Counted from the stretch's first letter, positions 1-10,824 are shown. The stretch is 64,000 nt of DNA from Aquipseudomonas alcaligenes NBRC 14159 (GCF_000467105.1 NZ_BATI01000020.1:62001-126000), one strand, 5' to 3'. Numbers and translations are program-made. Notes: generated by a model not told the origin, from the sequence alone.

Positions 1-1
1 C

Positions 2-388
2 GAGCCGCTGGACCTGCAGATCGCCAACTGCAAGCTGATGACCGCCGGCAAGGTCGGCGCGCCGGAGCCCAAAGGGCGCCTGCGCGTGGCTACCAAGTTC
101 GTCAACGTAGCCAAGCGCTACTACGCCGAGCAGGGGCGGCAGGTCGACATCATCAAGCTGTACGGCTCCATGGAGCTGGCGCCGCTGGTCGGCCTGGCCG
201 ACAAGATCATCGACGTGGTCGACACCGGCAACACCCTGCGTGCCAACGGTCTGGAGCCGCAGGAGCTGATCGCCTACATCAGCTCGCGGCTGATCGTCAA
301 CAAGGCGTCGATGAAGATGCAGCATGGCCGCATCCAGGCGCTGATCGAGACCCTGCGGGGCGCCGTCGAGGCGCGACACCGCAGCTGA
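2..388 (+). CDS. hisG: ATP phosphoribosyltransferase HisG, C-terminal part (5' end outside window)
   Basis: First enzyme of histidine biosynthesis, joining ATP and PRPP. The frame is open from base 2, so only about the last 128 residues are present. The PRPP-binding loop is visible as [13 protein letters not shown] near the middle of the visible part. The protein stops soon after the segment [15 protein letters not shown], where long-form enzymes continue with a regulatory domain of about 100 residues. This is therefore the short HisG form, which is known to need the HisZ regulatory subunit; hisZ is not in the window. hisD follows 125 bp downstream, as in other pseudomonads. Identity is firm; the start is unseen. 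Confidence 0.95.
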   Translation, partial: EPLDLQIANCKLMTAGKVGAPEPKGRLRVATKFVNVAKRYYAEQGRQVDIIKLYGSMELAPLVGLADKIIDVVDTGNTLRANGLEPQELIAYISSRLIVNKASMKMQHGRIQALIETLRGAVEARHRS

Positions 389-447
389 TACCACCTCGGT
401 GCGGTGTTACGCCGCATCTGCCTATCCGTGTCATAGCCAGAATTCTC

Positions 448-486
448 AGGTGCCCGCGCGGAGCGGCTGGTACTCTACGGGCGCCT
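448..486 (+). promoter_or_regulatory. Candidate hisD promoter inside an inverted repeat
   Basis: An extended -10 motif (TG at 468-469, TACTCT at 471-476) lies in the loop of a 9-bp inverted repeat. The arms are AGGTGCCCG (448-456) and CGGGCGCCT (478-486), with one G-U pair if transcribed. The right arm falls where transcription would start. No convincing -35 is seen. The assignment is inference from sequence only. Confidence 0.4.
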
Positions 487-513
487 GAGCAATAGCCAAA
501 CATGAGGCCCGCT

Positions 514-1824
514 ATGACCGCTCCTACCGCCATCCGCCGACTCAATGCCGCTGACCAGGACTTCGCGCGTCATCTGGATCATCTGCTGAGCTGGGAAAGC
601 GTGTCGGACGACGCGGTCAACCAGCGTGTGCTGGACATCATCCAGGCCGTGCGCGAGCGTGGCGATGCCGCCGTGGTCGAATTCACCCAGCGTTTCGATG
701 GCGTCGAGGCACAGTCCATGGCCGAGCTGATCCTGCCGCGCGAGCGTCTGGAACTGGCCCTGACCCGCATCAGCGCCGAGCAGCGCGCTGCCCTGGAAAA
801 GGCCGCCGAGCGCGTGCGCCTGTACCACGAGCGCCAGCGTCAGGACTCCTGGACCTACACCGAGGCCGACGGCACCGTGCTGGGCCAGAAGGTCACCCCG
901 CTGGACCGCGCCGGCCTCTATGTGCCGGGCGGCAAGGCGTCCTACCCCTCGTCGGTACTGATGAATGCCATCCCGGCCAAGGTCGCCGGCGTGCCGGAAG
1001 TGGTGATGGTGGTGCCGACCCCGCGCGGCGAGATCAACGAGATCGTCCTCGCCGCCGCCTGCGTGGCCGGGGTCGACCGCGTATTCACCATCGGCGGCGC
1101 CCAGGCCGTGGCCGCGCTGGCCTACGGTACCGAGAGCGTGCCGCCGGTGGACAAGATCGTCGGCCCGGGCAACATCTATGTCGCCACCGCCAAGCGCCAC
1201 GTATTCGGCAAGGTCGGCATCGACATGATCGCCGGTCCTTCGGAAATCCTTGTGGTCTGCGATGGCCAGACCGACCCGGACTGGATCGCCATGGACCTGT
1301 TCTCCCAGGCCGAGCACGACGAGGACGCGCAGTCCATCCTGGTCAGCCCGGACGCCGCCTTCCTCGACCGCGTGGCCGAGAGCATCGCCCGTCTGCTGCC
1401 GACCCTGGAGCGTGAGACCATCGCGCGTACCTCGCTGGAGGGCCGTGGTGCGCTGATCCAGGTCGCCGACATGGCTCAGGCCATCGAAGTGGCCAACCGC
1501 ATCGCGCCGGAGCACCTGGAGCTGTCGGTGGAAAAACCCGAGCAGTACCTGCCGCAGATTCGCCACGCCGGCGCCATCTTTATGGGCCGCTACACCGCGG
1601 AAGCGCTGGGCGACTACTGCGCCGGCCCCAACCACGTGCTGCCAACCTCCGGCACCGCGCGCTTCTCCTCGCCGCTGGGCGTGTACGACTTCCAGAAGCG
1701 CTCGTCGATCATCCACTGCTCGGCCGAAGGTGCCTCCGAGCTGGGCAAGGTCGCCTCCGTGCTGGCCCGTGGCGAGTCGCTGACCGCCCACGCGCGCAGC
1801 GCCGAGTACCGCATCAAGCCTTGA
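514..1824 (+). CDS. hisD: Histidinol dehydrogenase HisD
   Basis: Zinc enzyme that oxidises L-histidinol to L-histidine in two NAD-dependent steps in the cytoplasm. The protein is about 436 residues, a normal length. Family signatures include [10 protein letters not shown] (zinc-ligand Gln and His), APEHLEL (catalytic Glu-His) and [12 protein letters not shown] (another metal-ligand Asp). An ATG at 502 is in frame, but the ATG at 514 has a GAGG six bases upstream and gives the usual [11 protein letters not shown]-terminus, so 514 is chosen. It follows hisG and precedes hisC. A candidate promoter in the gap suggests hisD may also be expressed separately from hisG. Confidence 0.96.
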   Translation: MTAPTAIRRLNAADQDFARHLDHLLSWESVSDDAVNQRVLDIIQAVRERGDAAVVEFTQRFDGVEAQSMAELILPRERLELALTRISAEQRAALEKAAERVRLYHERQRQDSWTYTEADGTVLGQKVTPLDRAGLYVPGGKASYPSSVLMNAIPAKVAGVPEVVMVVPTPRGEINEIVLAAACVAGVDRVFTIGGAQAVAALAYGTESVPPVDKIVGPGNIYVATAKRHVFGKVGIDMIAGPSEILVVCDGQTDPDWIAMDLFSQAEHDEDAQSILVSPDAAFLDRVAESIARLLPTLERETIARTSLEGRGALIQVADMAQAIEVANRIAPEHLELSVEKPEQYLPQIRHAGAIFMGRYTAEALGDYCAGPNHVLPTSGTARFSSPLGVYDFQKRSSIIHCSAEGASELGKVASVLARGESLTAHARSAEYRIKP

Positions 1825-1834
1825 TGGCTGTTTT

Positions 1835-1905
1835 GTAGGGTGGACAACGCTTTGCTTGTCCACCGTCTTGTTCGGTGGAAAACGCTTTGCAGTTTTCCAC
1901 CCTAC
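1835..1905. repeat. Palindromic intergenic repeat made of two hairpins
   Basis: The outer ends are inverted, GTAGGGTGGA (1835-1844) and TCCACCCTAC (1896-1905). Inside are two hairpins: GTGGACAA/TTGTCCAC (1840-1863) and GGTGGAAAAC/GTTTTCCACC (1874-1901). Both loops contain the same CGCTTTGC core. This resembles the REP-like elements common between Pseudomonas genes. It sits between hisD and hisC and could attenuate transcription or stabilise mRNA ends. Confidence 0.75.
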
Positions 1906-1938
1906 GCAAACCGAACGAATTCGAGGAGAGAAGGGCAG

Positions 1939-2994
1939 ATGAGCAAGTTCTGGAGCCCCTTCGTCAAGGACCTGGTGCCCTACGTGCCGGGTGAGCAGCC
2001 GAAACTGGCCAAGCTGGTCAAGCTCAACACCAACGAGAACCCCTATGGCCCGTCGCCCAAGGCGATCGCTGCCATGCATGCCGAACTGGGCGACAGCCTG
2101 CGCCTGTACCCGGACCCCAACAGCGATCGCCTCAAGCAGGCCGTGGCCGATTATTACGGCGTGAGCACCGTCGAGGTGTTCGTCGGCAACGGTTCCGACG
2201 AGGTGCTGGCGCACGCCTTCCACGGCCTGTTCCAGCATGGCAAGCCGCTGCTGTTCCCCGACGTGACCTACAGCTTCTACCCGGTCTACTGCGGCCTGTA
2301 CGGCATCCAGCATGAAGCGCTGGCGCTGGACGAGCAGTTCCAGATCCGTCCCGAAGACTATGCGCGGCCGAACGGCGGCATCATCTTCCCCAACCCCAAC
2401 GCGCCGACCGGCTGCCTGCTACCGCTCGACGCCATCGAGCGCATCCTGCAGGGCAGCCCGGACAGCGTGGTGCTGGTCGACGAGGCCTATATCGACTTCG
2501 GCGGCGAGACGGCGATCAAGCTGGTGCACAAGTACCCGAACCTGCTGGTGACCCAGACCCTGTCCAAGTCGCGTTCGCTGGCGGGCCTGCGGGTCGGCAT
2601 CGCGGTCGGCCACCCGGACCTGATCGAGGCGTTGGAGCGGATCAAGAACAGCTTCAACTCCTATCCGCTGGATCGCATGGCCATTGTCGGCGCGGCGGCG
2701 GCCTTCGAGGACGTGGATTACTTCCGCGCTACCTGCCAGCAAGTGATCGACAGCCGCGAGGCGGTGGTCGCCGGCCTGCAGGCCCATGGTTTCGAGGTGC
2801 TGCCTTCGGCGGCCAACTTCGTCTTCGCCCGCCACCCGCAGCGCGACGCCGCCACACTGGCCGCCGGCCTGCGCGAGCAGGGCGTGATCGTGCGCCACTT
2901 CAAACAGGCGCGTATCGCCCAGTTCCTGCGCATCACCATCGGCGCGCCGGAGCAGAACCAGGCACTGCTGGACGCCCTGGGTTCGTTGCTCTGA
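1939..2994 (+). CDS. hisC: Histidinol-phosphate aminotransferase HisC
   Basis: PLP-dependent class I/II aminotransferase converting imidazole-acetol phosphate to histidinol phosphate with glutamate as donor. It is about 351 residues. The signature [12 protein letters not shown] is near the N-terminus, and the PLP lysine lies in [14 protein letters not shown] around residue 209. The open frame extends upstream through the intergenic repeat. The ATG at 1939 has a GAGGAGAG Shine-Dalgarno at 1923-1930 and gives the family N-terminus [13 protein letters not shown] strong bidirectional terminator follows, so the his segment ends here. Confidence 0.95.
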   Translation: MSKFWSPFVKDLVPYVPGEQPKLAKLVKLNTNENPYGPSPKAIAAMHAELGDSLRLYPDPNSDRLKQAVADYYGVSTVEVFVGNGSDEVLAHAFHGLFQHGKPLLFPDVTYSFYPVYCGLYGIQHEALALDEQFQIRPEDYARPNGGIIFPNPNAPTGCLLPLDAIERILQGSPDSVVLVDEAYIDFGGETAIKLVHKYPNLLVTQTLSKSRSLAGLRVGIAVGHPDLIEALERIKNSFNSYPLDRMAIVGAAAAFEDVDYFRATCQQVIDSREAVVAGLQAHGFEVLPSAANFVFARHPQRDAATLAAGLREQGVIVRHFKQARIAQFLRITIGAPEQNQALLDALGSLL

Positions 2995-3008
2995 GTCGGG
3001 CCGGAAAC

Positions 3009-3036
3009 AAAAAAGGCGCCCCGCGGGGCGCCTTTT

Positions 3037-3037
<1 letters not shown>
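3009..3037. terminator. Bidirectional terminator between hisC and algW
   Basis: An 18-bp perfect palindrome (3015-3032, GGCGCCCC arms) is flanked by A6 on the left and T5 on the right. It can terminate hisC on the plus strand and algW on the minus strand. Confidence 0.9.
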
Positions 3038-4185
<1,148 letters not shown>

Positions 4186-4218
4186 CGATGAGAAATCCTG
4201 AGGGTTGCGAGGGCCCGA

Positions 4219-4257
4219 GGCGGCCCTTAAGGTGGCAGCATTATAGAGGTGCGGCCG
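4219..4257. promoter_or_regulatory. Divergent promoter region, algW / Nif3-like gene
   Basis: On the minus strand a perfect TATAAT (plus positions 4240-4245) lies about 55 bp upstream of algW. On the plus strand TATAGA overlaps the same bases. Short arms CGGCC (4221-4225) and GGCCG (4253-4257) flank it. Both genes could start from this 40-bp region. Inference from sequence. Confidence 0.45.
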
Positions 4258-4299
4258 GCAGGAAGGGCAGCACCGGCAACAGTTTGACGAGGAATTCCC

Positions 4300-5058
4300 A
4301 TGGCCATCGCCCTGAGCACCCTGGTGCAGGAAGCCGACCGCTTTCTCAATGCCGCCCGCATCGCCGACTACTGCCCCAATGGCCTGCAGGTCGAGGGGCG
4401 GCCGCAGGTCCGCCGCATCGTCAGTGGCGTGACCGCCAGCCAGGCGTTGCTGGACGCCGCGGTGGAGGCCGAGGCCGACGTGGTGCTGGTGCACCACGGC
4501 TACTTCTGGAAGGGCGAGGATGCGCGCGTCACCGGGATGAAGCGGCGCCGCCTGCAGACCCTGCTGGGTCACGACATCAGCCTGCTGGCCTACCACCTGC
4601 CGCTGGACCTGCACCCGGAGGTCGGCAACAACGTGCAGCTGGCGCGGCAACTGGAGATTACCGTGGAAGGCCCGCTCGATCCGGAAAACCCCAAGGTGGT
4701 CGGCCTGCTCGGCTCGCTGGCCGAGCCCATGACTGCCCGCGATTTCGCCCGTCGGGTGCAGGAGGTATTGGGGCGCGAGCCGCTGCTGGTGGAGGGGACG
4801 GGCATGGTACGGCGCATCGGCTGGTGCACCGGGGGCGGCCAGGGTTATATCGACGATGCCATCGCCGCCGGGGTCGATCTGTTCCTCACCGGCGAGGCCT
4901 CCGAGCAGACTTTCCACAGCGCCCGCGAGAACGGCCTCAGCTTCATCGCCGCCGGCCATCACGCCACCGAGCGCTACGGCGTGCAGGCCCTGGGTGACTA
5001 CCTGGCACGGCGCTTCGCCATCGAGCATCTGTTCATCGACTGCCCGAACCCCGTCTGA
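4300..5058 (+). CDS. Nif3-like dinuclear metal center protein (YbgI/DUF34 family)
   Basis: Predicted 252-residue cytoplasmic protein of the NIF3/YbgI family, which forms hexameric toroids with a two-metal site. Metal-ligand type motifs are visible: LVHHGYFWKG around residues 65-74, HDISLLAYHLPLD about 30 residues later, and AAGHHATERYG near the C-terminus. The molecular function of the family is unsettled; links to GTP cyclohydrolase I type 2 annotation are historical. The start ATG has a GACGAGGAATTCCC leader with an acceptable Shine-Dalgarno. It lies between algW and cysD, the same position as in P. aeruginosa. Confidence 0.88.
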   Translation: MAIALSTLVQEADRFLNAARIADYCPNGLQVEGRPQVRRIVSGVTASQALLDAAVEAEADVVLVHHGYFWKGEDARVTGMKRRRLQTLLGHDISLLAYHLPLDLHPEVGNNVQLARQLEITVEGPLDPENPKVVGLLGSLAEPMTARDFARRVQEVLGREPLLVEGTGMVRRIGWCTGGGQGYIDDAIAAGVDLFLTGEASEQTFHSARENGLSFIAAGHHATERYGVQALGDYLARRFAIEHLFIDCPNPV

Positions 5059-5126
5059 GGGCTCTTGCGGGGCTCCGCTGGGGCGGTCCCTCAGGCCCGG
5101 AAGGCGCTGATTTTTGGGCATAAATC

Positions 5127-5143
5127 TAGATCGTTTCGATCTA
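5127..5143. promoter_or_regulatory. Perfect 7-3-7 palindrome upstream of cysD (candidate operator)
   Basis: TAGATCG-ttt-CGATCTA is a perfect palindrome about 90 bp upstream of the cysD start and about 33 bp upstream of its candidate -10. The surrounding 40 bp is AT-rich against a GC-rich background. Its position suits an activator or repressor site. CysB or another sulfur regulator is a guess. Confidence 0.5.
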
Positions 5144-5163
5144 AAAGGCCTCCTCAATAGAAT

Positions 5164-5188
5164 AGGGTGCTGTGCTAGAGTGCGCCCT
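5164..5188 (+). promoter_or_regulatory. Candidate cysD promoter inside an inverted repeat
   Basis: An extended -10 (TGC TAGAGT, 5173-5181) sits in the loop of AGGGTGC (5164-5170) and GCGCCCT (5182-5188), with one G-U pair. No good -35 is visible, which fits an activator-dependent promoter. Confidence 0.45.
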
Positions 5189-5232
5189 CGTCCACGGCCC
5201 GCCGGCCGTCCATTCCTGATTCGTGAATAGCC

Positions 5233-6150
5233 ATGCTCGACAAACTGACGCACCTGAAACAGCTCGAGGCGGAAAGTATCCACATCATTCGTGAAGTGGC
5301 CGCCGAGTTCGACAACCCGGTGATGCTGTATTCCATCGGCAAGGATTCCGCCGTGATGCTGCATCTGGCGCGCAAGGCGTTCTTCCCCGGCAAGCTGCCG
5401 TTCCCGGTGCTGCACGTGGATACCCGCTGGAAATTCCAGGAGATGTATCGCTTCCGCGAGAAGATGGTCAGCGAATACGGCCTCGACCTGCTCACCCACA
5501 TCAACCCGGACGGCGTGGCGCAGGACATGAACCCCTTCACCTACGGCAGTGCCAAGCACACCGATGTGATGAAGACCGAGGGCCTCAAGCAGGCGCTGGA
5601 CAAGTACGGCTTCGACGCCGCCTTCGGTGGCGCGCGCCGCGACGAAGAGAAATCCCGCGCCAAGGAGCGCGTGTATTCCTTCCGCGACAGCAAGCACCGC
5701 TGGGACCCGAAGAACCAGCGTCCCGAGCTGTGGAACGTGTACAACGGCAAGGTCAAGAAGGGCGAGTCGATCCGCGTCTTCCCCCTGTCCAACTGGACCG
5801 AGCTGGACATCTGGCAATACATCTACCTGGAACAGATCCCGATCGTGCCGCTGTACTTCGCCGCCGAGCGCGAAGTGATCGAGAAGAACGGCACGCTGAT
5901 CATGATCGACGACGATCGCATCCTCGAGCACCTGTCGGATGAGGAAAAGGCCCGTATCACCAAGAAGATGGTGCGTTTCCGTACCCTCGGCTGCTACCCG
6001 CTGACCGGCGCGGTGGAGTCCACGGCGACCACGCTGACCGACATCATCCAGGAAATGCTCCTGACCAAGACCAGCGAGCGCCAGGGCCGGGTCATCGACC
6101 ACGACCAGGCCGGCTCGATGGAAGAAAAGAAACGTCAGGGCTACTTCTAA
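5233..6150 (+). CDS. cysD: Sulfate adenylyltransferase subunit 2, CysD
   Basis: Catalytic subunit of ATP sulfurylase, making adenosine 5'-phosphosulfate (APS) from ATP and sulfate. It is 305 residues. The PP-loop nucleotide-binding motif [13 protein letters not shown] lies at about residues 32-44, and the conserved segment [16 protein letters not shown] at about 132-147. The C-terminus KKRQGYF is typical. The start is ATG at 5233 with only a weak Shine-Dalgarno. cysNC begins 12 bp downstream, so the two are one operon forming the CysDN complex. The upstream palindrome and weak -35 suggest regulation by sulfur status. Confidence 0.97.
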   Translation: MLDKLTHLKQLEAESIHIIREVAAEFDNPVMLYSIGKDSAVMLHLARKAFFPGKLPFPVLHVDTRWKFQEMYRFREKMVSEYGLDLLTHINPDGVAQDMNPFTYGSAKHTDVMKTEGLKQALDKYGFDAAFGGARRDEEKSRAKERVYSFRDSKHRWDPKNQRPELWNVYNGKVKKGESIRVFPLSNWTELDIWQYIYLEQIPIVPLYFAAEREVIEKNGTLIMIDDDRILEHLSDEEKARITKKMVRFRTLGCYPLTGAVESTATTLTDIIQEMLLTKTSERQGRVIDHDQAGSMEEKKRQGYF

Positions 6151-6162
6151 GGATTCCGCATC

Positions 6163-8061
6163 ATGAGCCATCAATCCGATCTGATCAGCCAGGACATCGT
6201 TGCCTACCTGGCTCAGCACGAACGCAAAGAGCTGCTGCGCTTCCTCACCTGCGGCAACGTCGACGACGGCAAGAGCACCCTGATCGGGCGCCTGCTGCAC
6301 GACACCAAGATGATCTACGAAGACCATCTGGAAGCCATCACCAAGGACTCCAAGAAGGTCGGCACCACCGGTGACGAAGTCGACCTGGCGCTGCTGGTCG
6401 ACGGCCTGCAGGCCGAGCGCGAGCAGGGCATCACCATCGACGTGGCGTACCGCTATTTCAGCACCGCCAAGCGCAAGTTCATCATTGCCGATACCCCCGG
6501 CCATGAGCAGTACACCCGCAACATGGCGACCGGTGCCTCCACCTGCGACTTGGCGATCATCCTGATCGACGCGCGTTATGGTGTGCAGACCCAGACCAAG
6601 CGCCACAGCTTCATCGCCTCGCTGCTGGGCATCAAGCATATCGTCGTGGCCATCAACAAGATGGACCTCAAGGGCTTCGATCAGGGCGTGTTCGAGCAGA
6701 TCAAGGCCGACTACCTGAAGTTCGCCGAAGGCATCGCGCTCAAGCCGACTTCGCTGCACTTCGTGCCGATGTCCGCGCTCAAGGGCGACAACGTGGTGAA
6801 CAAGAGCGAGCAGTCGCCCTGGTACACCGGTCAGTCGCTGATGGAAATCCTCGAGACCGTGGAAGTCGCCGGCGACCGCAACTTCGACGACCTGCGCTTC
6901 CCGGTGCAGTACGTCAATCGCCCGAACCTGAACTTCCGTGGCTTCGCCGGCACCCTGGCCAGCGGCATCGTGCGCAAGGGCGACGAAGTCGTCGCCCTGC
7001 CGTCGGGCAAGGGCAGCAAGGTCAAGTCCATCGTCACCTTCGAGGGTGAGCTGGAGCAGGCTGGTCCGGGCCAGGCCGTCACTCTGACTCTGGAAGACGA
7101 GATCGACGTGTCGCGCGGCGACATGCTGGTGCATGCCGACAACCGTCCGCTGGTCACCGACAGCTTCGACGCCATGCTGGTGTGGATGGCCGAAGAGCCG
7201 ATGCTGCCTGGCAAGAAATACGACATCAAGCGTGCCACCAGCTACGTGCCGGGCTCGATCCCGAGCATCGTCCACCGCGTCGACGTCAACACCCTGGAAC
7301 AGGGGCCGGCCAGCAGCCTGCAGTTGAACGAGATCGGCCGGGTCAAGGTGGCGCTGGATGCACCCATTGCCCTCGATGGCTACGAGCACAACCGCACCAC
7401 CGGTGCCTTCATCGTCATCGACCGCCTGACCAACGGCACCGTCGGTGCCGGCATGATCATCGCCGATCCGGTTGGTGCTCAGGGCGGCGGCCACCACGGC
7501 AAGCTGGCCCACGTCTCCACCGAGGAGCGTGCGACCCGCTTCGGCCAGCAGCCGGCCACCGTGCTGTTCTCGGGCCTCTCCGGTGCCGGCAAGAGCACCC
7601 TGGCCTATGCCGTGGAGCGCAAGCTGTTCGACATGGGGCGTGCCGTGTACGTGCTGGATGGCCAGAACCTGCGCCATGACCTGAACAAGGGCCTGCCGCA
7701 GGATCGTGCCGGGCGTACCGAAAACTGGCGGCGTGCCGCTCACGTGGCGCGTCAGTTCAACGAAGCCGGCCTGCTGACTCTGGCCGCCTTTGTGGCGCCG
7801 GATGCCGAAGGCCGCGAGCAGGCCAAGGCGCTGATCGGCAATGATCGCTTGATCACCGTCTACGTCCAGGCCTCGCCGGCCGTGTGCCGCGAGCGCGATC
7901 CGCAAGGTTTGTATGCCGCCGGTGGCGACAACATCCCGGGCGAGTCCTTCCCCTACGACATCCCGCTGGATGCCGATCTGGTGATCGACACCCAGGCCGT
8001 GTCGGTGGAAGAGGGCGTCAAGCAGGTGCTCGATCTGCTGCGCAGCCGCGGCGCCATCTAA
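6163..8061 (+). CDS. cysNC: Bifunctional sulfate adenylyltransferase subunit 1 / APS kinase CysNC
   Basis: Fusion of the CysN GTPase, which drives APS synthesis by CysD, with CysC, which phosphorylates APS to PAPS. It is 632 residues. The N-terminal half is EF-Tu-like, with P-loop GNVDDGKST near residue 27, DTPGHEQY, and NKMD. The C-terminal kinase begins around residue 455 with its own P-loop GLSGAGKST near 469, and carries the [13 protein letters not shown] segment. Both P-loops are intact, so both activities are expected. The gene is translated 12 bp after cysD and is followed by a strong terminator. Confidence 0.96.
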   Translation: MSHQSDLISQDIVAYLAQHERKELLRFLTCGNVDDGKSTLIGRLLHDTKMIYEDHLEAITKDSKKVGTTGDEVDLALLVDGLQAEREQGITIDVAYRYFSTAKRKFIIADTPGHEQYTRNMATGASTCDLAIILIDARYGVQTQTKRHSFIASLLGIKHIVVAINKMDLKGFDQGVFEQIKADYLKFAEGIALKPTSLHFVPMSALKGDNVVNKSEQSPWYTGQSLMEILETVEVAGDRNFDDLRFPVQYVNRPNLNFRGFAGTLASGIVRKGDEVVALPSGKGSKVKSIVTFEGELEQAGPGQAVTLTLEDEIDVSRGDMLVHADNRPLVTDSFDAMLVWMAEEPMLPGKKYDIKRATSYVPGSIPSIVHRVDVNTLEQGPASSLQLNEIGRVKVALDAPIALDGYEHNRTTGAFIVIDRLTNGTVGAGMIIADPVGAQGGGHHGKLAHVSTEERATRFGQQPATVLFSGLSGAGKSTLAYAVERKLFDMGRAVYVLDGQNLRHDLNKGLPQDRAGRTENWRRAAHVARQFNEAGLLTLAAFVAPDAEGREQAKALIGNDRLITVYVQASPAVCRERDPQGLYAAGGDNIPGESFPYDIPLDADLVIDTQAVSVEEGVKQVLDLLRSRGAI

Positions 8062-8074
8062 GCCTGCCGGATCG

Positions 8075-8102
8075 AAAAAGCCCCGCATTGCGGGGCTTTT
8101 TT
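8075..8102. terminator. Terminator after cysNC
   Basis: GCCCCGC (8080-8086), a 3-nt loop and GCGGGGC (8090-8096), flanked by A5 and T6. It can work in both directions. Confidence 0.9.
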
Positions 8103-8143
8103 GTGCGCGGCCGAAGGCTGGCGCGTCCGCTGTCGATGCCCAT

Positions 8144-8172
8144 AAAAAAGCCCCGCCAGTGCGGGGCTTTTT
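8144..8172. terminator. Second terminator, facing zapG
   Basis: GCCCCGC (8150-8156), loop CAGT and GCGGGGC (8161-8167), flanked by A6 and T5. It has nearly the same stem as the terminator 70 bp to the left. It lies directly after the zapG stop on the minus strand. Confidence 0.88.
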
Positions 8173-8183
8173 GGGGCTGCCGG

Positions 8184-8618
8184 TCAGCGCTTGAGGCCGA
8201 AGCTCTCGTCCAGGGTGCCGGGCGCATCCGGCTCCTTGGGGGCGTAGTCCTTCGGCGCCTCGTTGGTCTTCGGCGGGGTCAGGCGCTCGCGCGGGGCCTT
8301 GCTCTCATCGGTGTTGAGCGCAGCCAGCAGGCGCTGGCGGGTCAGTTCGTCGGCAGCCAGGCGGTTGGCGCCCTGGGACAGGTGTTCCTGCACTTCCTGG
8401 TAGCTCTGGGTGAGCTTCTTCACCAGGCTGGCGGTGGTGTTGAAGTGGGTCACCACCTCGTTCTGGTAGCTGTCGAAGCGCTGCTGCAGGTCGTCCAGCT
8501 GGCGCTGGGTGCGGCCAGGGGCAGCGTTGGGCAGCAGGCGCGCGGCCAGGAAGCCGATGGCGATGCCGGCGAGCAGGGCCAAGGCGGGCAGCAGCCAGGG
8601 GGTGAGCGATTGTTCCAC
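8184..8618 (-). CDS. zapG: YhcB/ZapG family (DUF1043) inner-membrane protein
   Basis: Predicted 144-residue protein with one N-terminal membrane helix (about residues 6-25), a coiled-coil segment with the family motif FDSYQNEVVTHFNTTASLV, and a charged Pro-rich C-terminal tail. E. coli YhcB/ZapG is an envelope protein linked to division and cell wall synthesis. The start is GTG at 8618 with AGAGGAAGGA just upstream; no ATG gives the full membrane helix. It is transcribed opposite to cysNC. Family membership is clear; the role here is inferred from E. coli. Confidence 0.85.
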   Translation of the reverse strand: MEQSLTPWLLPALALLAGIAIGFLAARLLPNAAPGRTQRQLDDLQQRFDSYQNEVVTHFNTTASLVKKLTQSYQEVQEHLSQGANRLAADELTRQRLLAALNTDESKAPRERLTPPKTNEAPKDYAPKEPDAPGTLDESFGLKR

Positions 8619-8693
8619 GAGTCCTTCCTCTGAAAGCGGCTTTGTTTTACGGTAGCGGCTCTCGCCGGCGCTGTATACCGCGGCAAAGCCCTG

Positions 8694-9383
8694 TTGTGCG
8701 ATGTGCCTAACCAAGACGTGTCGACCCCGCCCGGGGTCACGGAGTTCCCGCTGTTGATCCGCGAAACCCCTCTTGCCATCGACGGCCCCTGCGGCCCGCT
8801 CGAGGCCCTGCTGTGTGAAGTGCCGGACGCCCGCGGCGTCGCCCTGATCTGCCATCCCAACCCGGTGCAGGGTGGCACCATGCTCAACAAGGTGGTCTCC
8901 ACCCTGCAGCGTGCGGTGCGCGATATGGGTTATCACACCCTGCGCTTCAACTACCGCGGTGTCGGTGCCAGTGCCGGCAGCCATGACATGGGCAGCGGCG
9001 AAGTCGACGATGCCGAGGCCGTGGCGCACTGGCTGCGCGCGCAATATCCCGAGCTGCCGTTGACCCTGCTCGGTTTCTCCTTCGGGGGCTTCGTCGCCGG
9101 TGCGCTGGCCGGGCGCCTGGAAGACCAGGGCGTGGCCATTCCCAGGCTGTTCATGGTGGCGCCGGCCGTACATCGCCTGCAGGCGCCCGAGCATCTGCCG
9201 CAGGGTGGCGAGCTGGTGGTGATCCAGCCCGAGCAGGATGAAGTCATCGCGCCCGAGGACGTCTATGCCTGGTCCGCCAGGCTGGCGCGTGCCCATGAGC
9301 TGCTGAAAGTGGCAGAATGCGGCCACTTTTTTCACGGCAAGTTGCCCGAGCTGAAAGACCTGGTGCAGCCCCGTATCCAATAA
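8694..9383 (+). CDS. Alpha/beta hydrolase (COG2945-type)
   Basis: Cytoplasmic serine hydrolase-like protein of about 229 residues. The family segment CHPNPVQGGTMLNKVV follows the first strands, the nucleophile elbow is GFSFGG around residue 126, and a likely catalytic His is in ECGHFFHGKL near the C-terminus. The substrate is unknown. The start is uncertain: the open frame begins with TTG at 8694, an in-frame GTG follows at 8703, and neither has a strong Shine-Dalgarno. It lies 18 bp upstream of trpS in the same direction, so the two are probably cotranscribed, as in P. aeruginosa. Confidence 0.82.
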   Translation: MCDVPNQDVSTPPGVTEFPLLIRETPLAIDGPCGPLEALLCEVPDARGVALICHPNPVQGGTMLNKVVSTLQRAVRDMGYHTLRFNYRGVGASAGSHDMGSGEVDDAEAVAHWLRAQYPELPLTLLGFSFGGFVAGALAGRLEDQGVAIPRLFMVAPAVHRLQAPEHLPQGGELVVIQPEQDEVIAPEDVYAWSARLARAHELLKVAECGHFFHGKLPELKDLVQPRIQ

Positions 9384-9401
9384 GTTGAAGCGAATACCCA
9401 G

Positions 9402-10748
9402 ATGACCACCCGTATCCTCACCGGTATCACCACCACCGGCACCCCGCACCTGGGCAACTACGCCGGCGCCATTCGCCCGGCCATCGTTGCCAGCCGCGCC
9501 GCCGATGCCGATTCCTTCTATTTCCTCGCCGACTACCACGCGCTGATCAAGTGCGACGACCCGGCGCGCATCCAGCGTTCGCGCCTGGAGATCGCCGCCA
9601 CCTGGCTGGCGCTGGGGCTGGATACCGACAAGGCGACCTTCTATCGCCAGTCCGACATTCCCGAGATCCCCGAGCTGTGCTGGCTGCTCACCTGTGTCGC
9701 CGGCAAGGGCCTGCTCAACCGCGCCCATGCCTACAAGGCCTCGGTGGACAAGAACGTCGAGGCCGGCGAAGACCCGGATGCCGGCGTGACCATGGGCCTG
9801 TTCAGCTACCCGGTGCTGATGGCGGCGGACATCCTGATGTTCAACGCGCACAAGGTACCGGTCGGCCGCGACCAGATTCAGCACGTGGAAATGGCACGCG
9901 ACATCGGCCAGCGCTTCAACCACCTGTTCGGCCAGGGCCGCGAGCTGTTCACCCTGCCTGAGGCGGTGATCGAGGAGGAGGTAGCGACCCTGCCCGGCCT
10001 CGACGGGCGCAAGATGAGCAAGAGCTACGACAACACCATCCCGCTGTTCGGTACGGCCAAGCAGCTGAAGGACGCCATCGCCCGCATCGTCACTGACTCC
10101 AAGCTGCCGGGCGAGCCCAAGGATGCCGACGGCTCGCACCTGTTCACCCTGTACCAGGCCTTCGCCAGCCAGGCGCAGCAGGCCGAGTTCCGCGCCGAGC
10201 TGGAAGGCGGCCTGGCCTGGGGCGAGGCGAAGAACCGCCTGTACCAGCTGCTGGAAAACGAACTGGGCGAGGCGCGCGAGCGCTACAACGCGCTGATCGC
10301 CCGTCCTGCCGACCTGGAGGACATCCTCCTCGCCGGCGCGGCCAAGGCGCGCAGGATCGCCACGCCGTTCCTCGGCGAGCTGCGCGAGGCGGTCGGCCTG
10401 CGCTCCTTCCGTGAGCAGGTGCAGGTGGCAGGTGGCGAGAAGAAGAAGGCGACCAAGAGCGCGCGCTTCGTCAGCTTCCGCGACGATGACGGCAGCTTCC
10501 GCTTCCGCCTGCTGGATGCCGCCGGCGAGCAGCTGCTGCTGTCGAAGTCCTTCGCCGATGGCAAGGCCGCCGGCCTGGCCAGCAAGGCCCTGCAGTCCGG
10601 CGCCGAGCTGGATGTGCGCAGCGAGGGGCTGAGCTTCTCGGTGTGGCTGGGCGACGAGCAGATCGGCGACAGCCCGGCCTTCGTCGACGACGGCGCGCTG
10701 CAACAGGCCATCGCCCGCCTGCACCAGGCGCTCGCCCCGCAGGAATGA
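9402..10748 (+). CDS. trpS: Tryptophanyl-tRNA synthetase with C-terminal extension
   Basis: Class I aminoacyl-tRNA synthetase that charges tRNA-Trp. The HIGH-type motif is TPHLGNYAG (about residues 14-22) and the KMSKS motif is RKMSKS near residue 204. At 448 residues it is about 110 longer than the usual ~335-residue bacterial enzyme. The extra C-terminal part, after a Lys-rich linker, contains [19 protein letters not shown] and resembles a small YegP/DUF1508-like domain. The long form is, as far as I recall, typical of Pseudomonas. The start is ATG at 9402. The catalytic call is certain; the role of the extension is unknown. Confidence 0.95.
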   Translation: MTTRILTGITTTGTPHLGNYAGAIRPAIVASRAADADSFYFLADYHALIKCDDPARIQRSRLEIAATWLALGLDTDKATFYRQSDIPEIPELCWLLTCVAGKGLLNRAHAYKASVDKNVEAGEDPDAGVTMGLFSYPVLMAADILMFNAHKVPVGRDQIQHVEMARDIGQRFNHLFGQGRELFTLPEAVIEEEVATLPGLDGRKMSKSYDNTIPLFGTAKQLKDAIARIVTDSKLPGEPKDADGSHLFTLYQAFASQAQQAEFRAELEGGLAWGEAKNRLYQLLENELGEARERYNALIARPADLEDILLAGAAKARRIATPFLGELREAVGLRSFREQVQVAGGEKKKATKSARFVSFRDDDGSFRFRLLDAAGEQLLLSKSFADGKAAGLASKALQSGAELDVRSEGLSFSVWLGDEQIGDSPAFVDDGALQQAIARLHQALAPQE

Positions 10749-10762
10749 TGCGCACGGCATGA

Positions 10763-10806
10763 TTGCCAAGCACGGGGTGCGTCGCTAAAGTGACCGCCCC
10801 GTTTTT
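10763..10806 (+). promoter_or_regulatory. Candidate zapE promoter overlapping a terminator-like hairpin
   Basis: TTGCCA (10763-10768) and TAAAGT (10786-10791) are 17 bp apart. The -10 lies between the arms ACGGGG (10772-10777) and CCCCGT (10797-10802), and a T5 run follows (10802-10806). The same bases can be read as a trpS terminator and a zapE promoter. Confidence 0.5.
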
Positions 10807-10824
10807 GTTACCGAAGTTCCCAGC

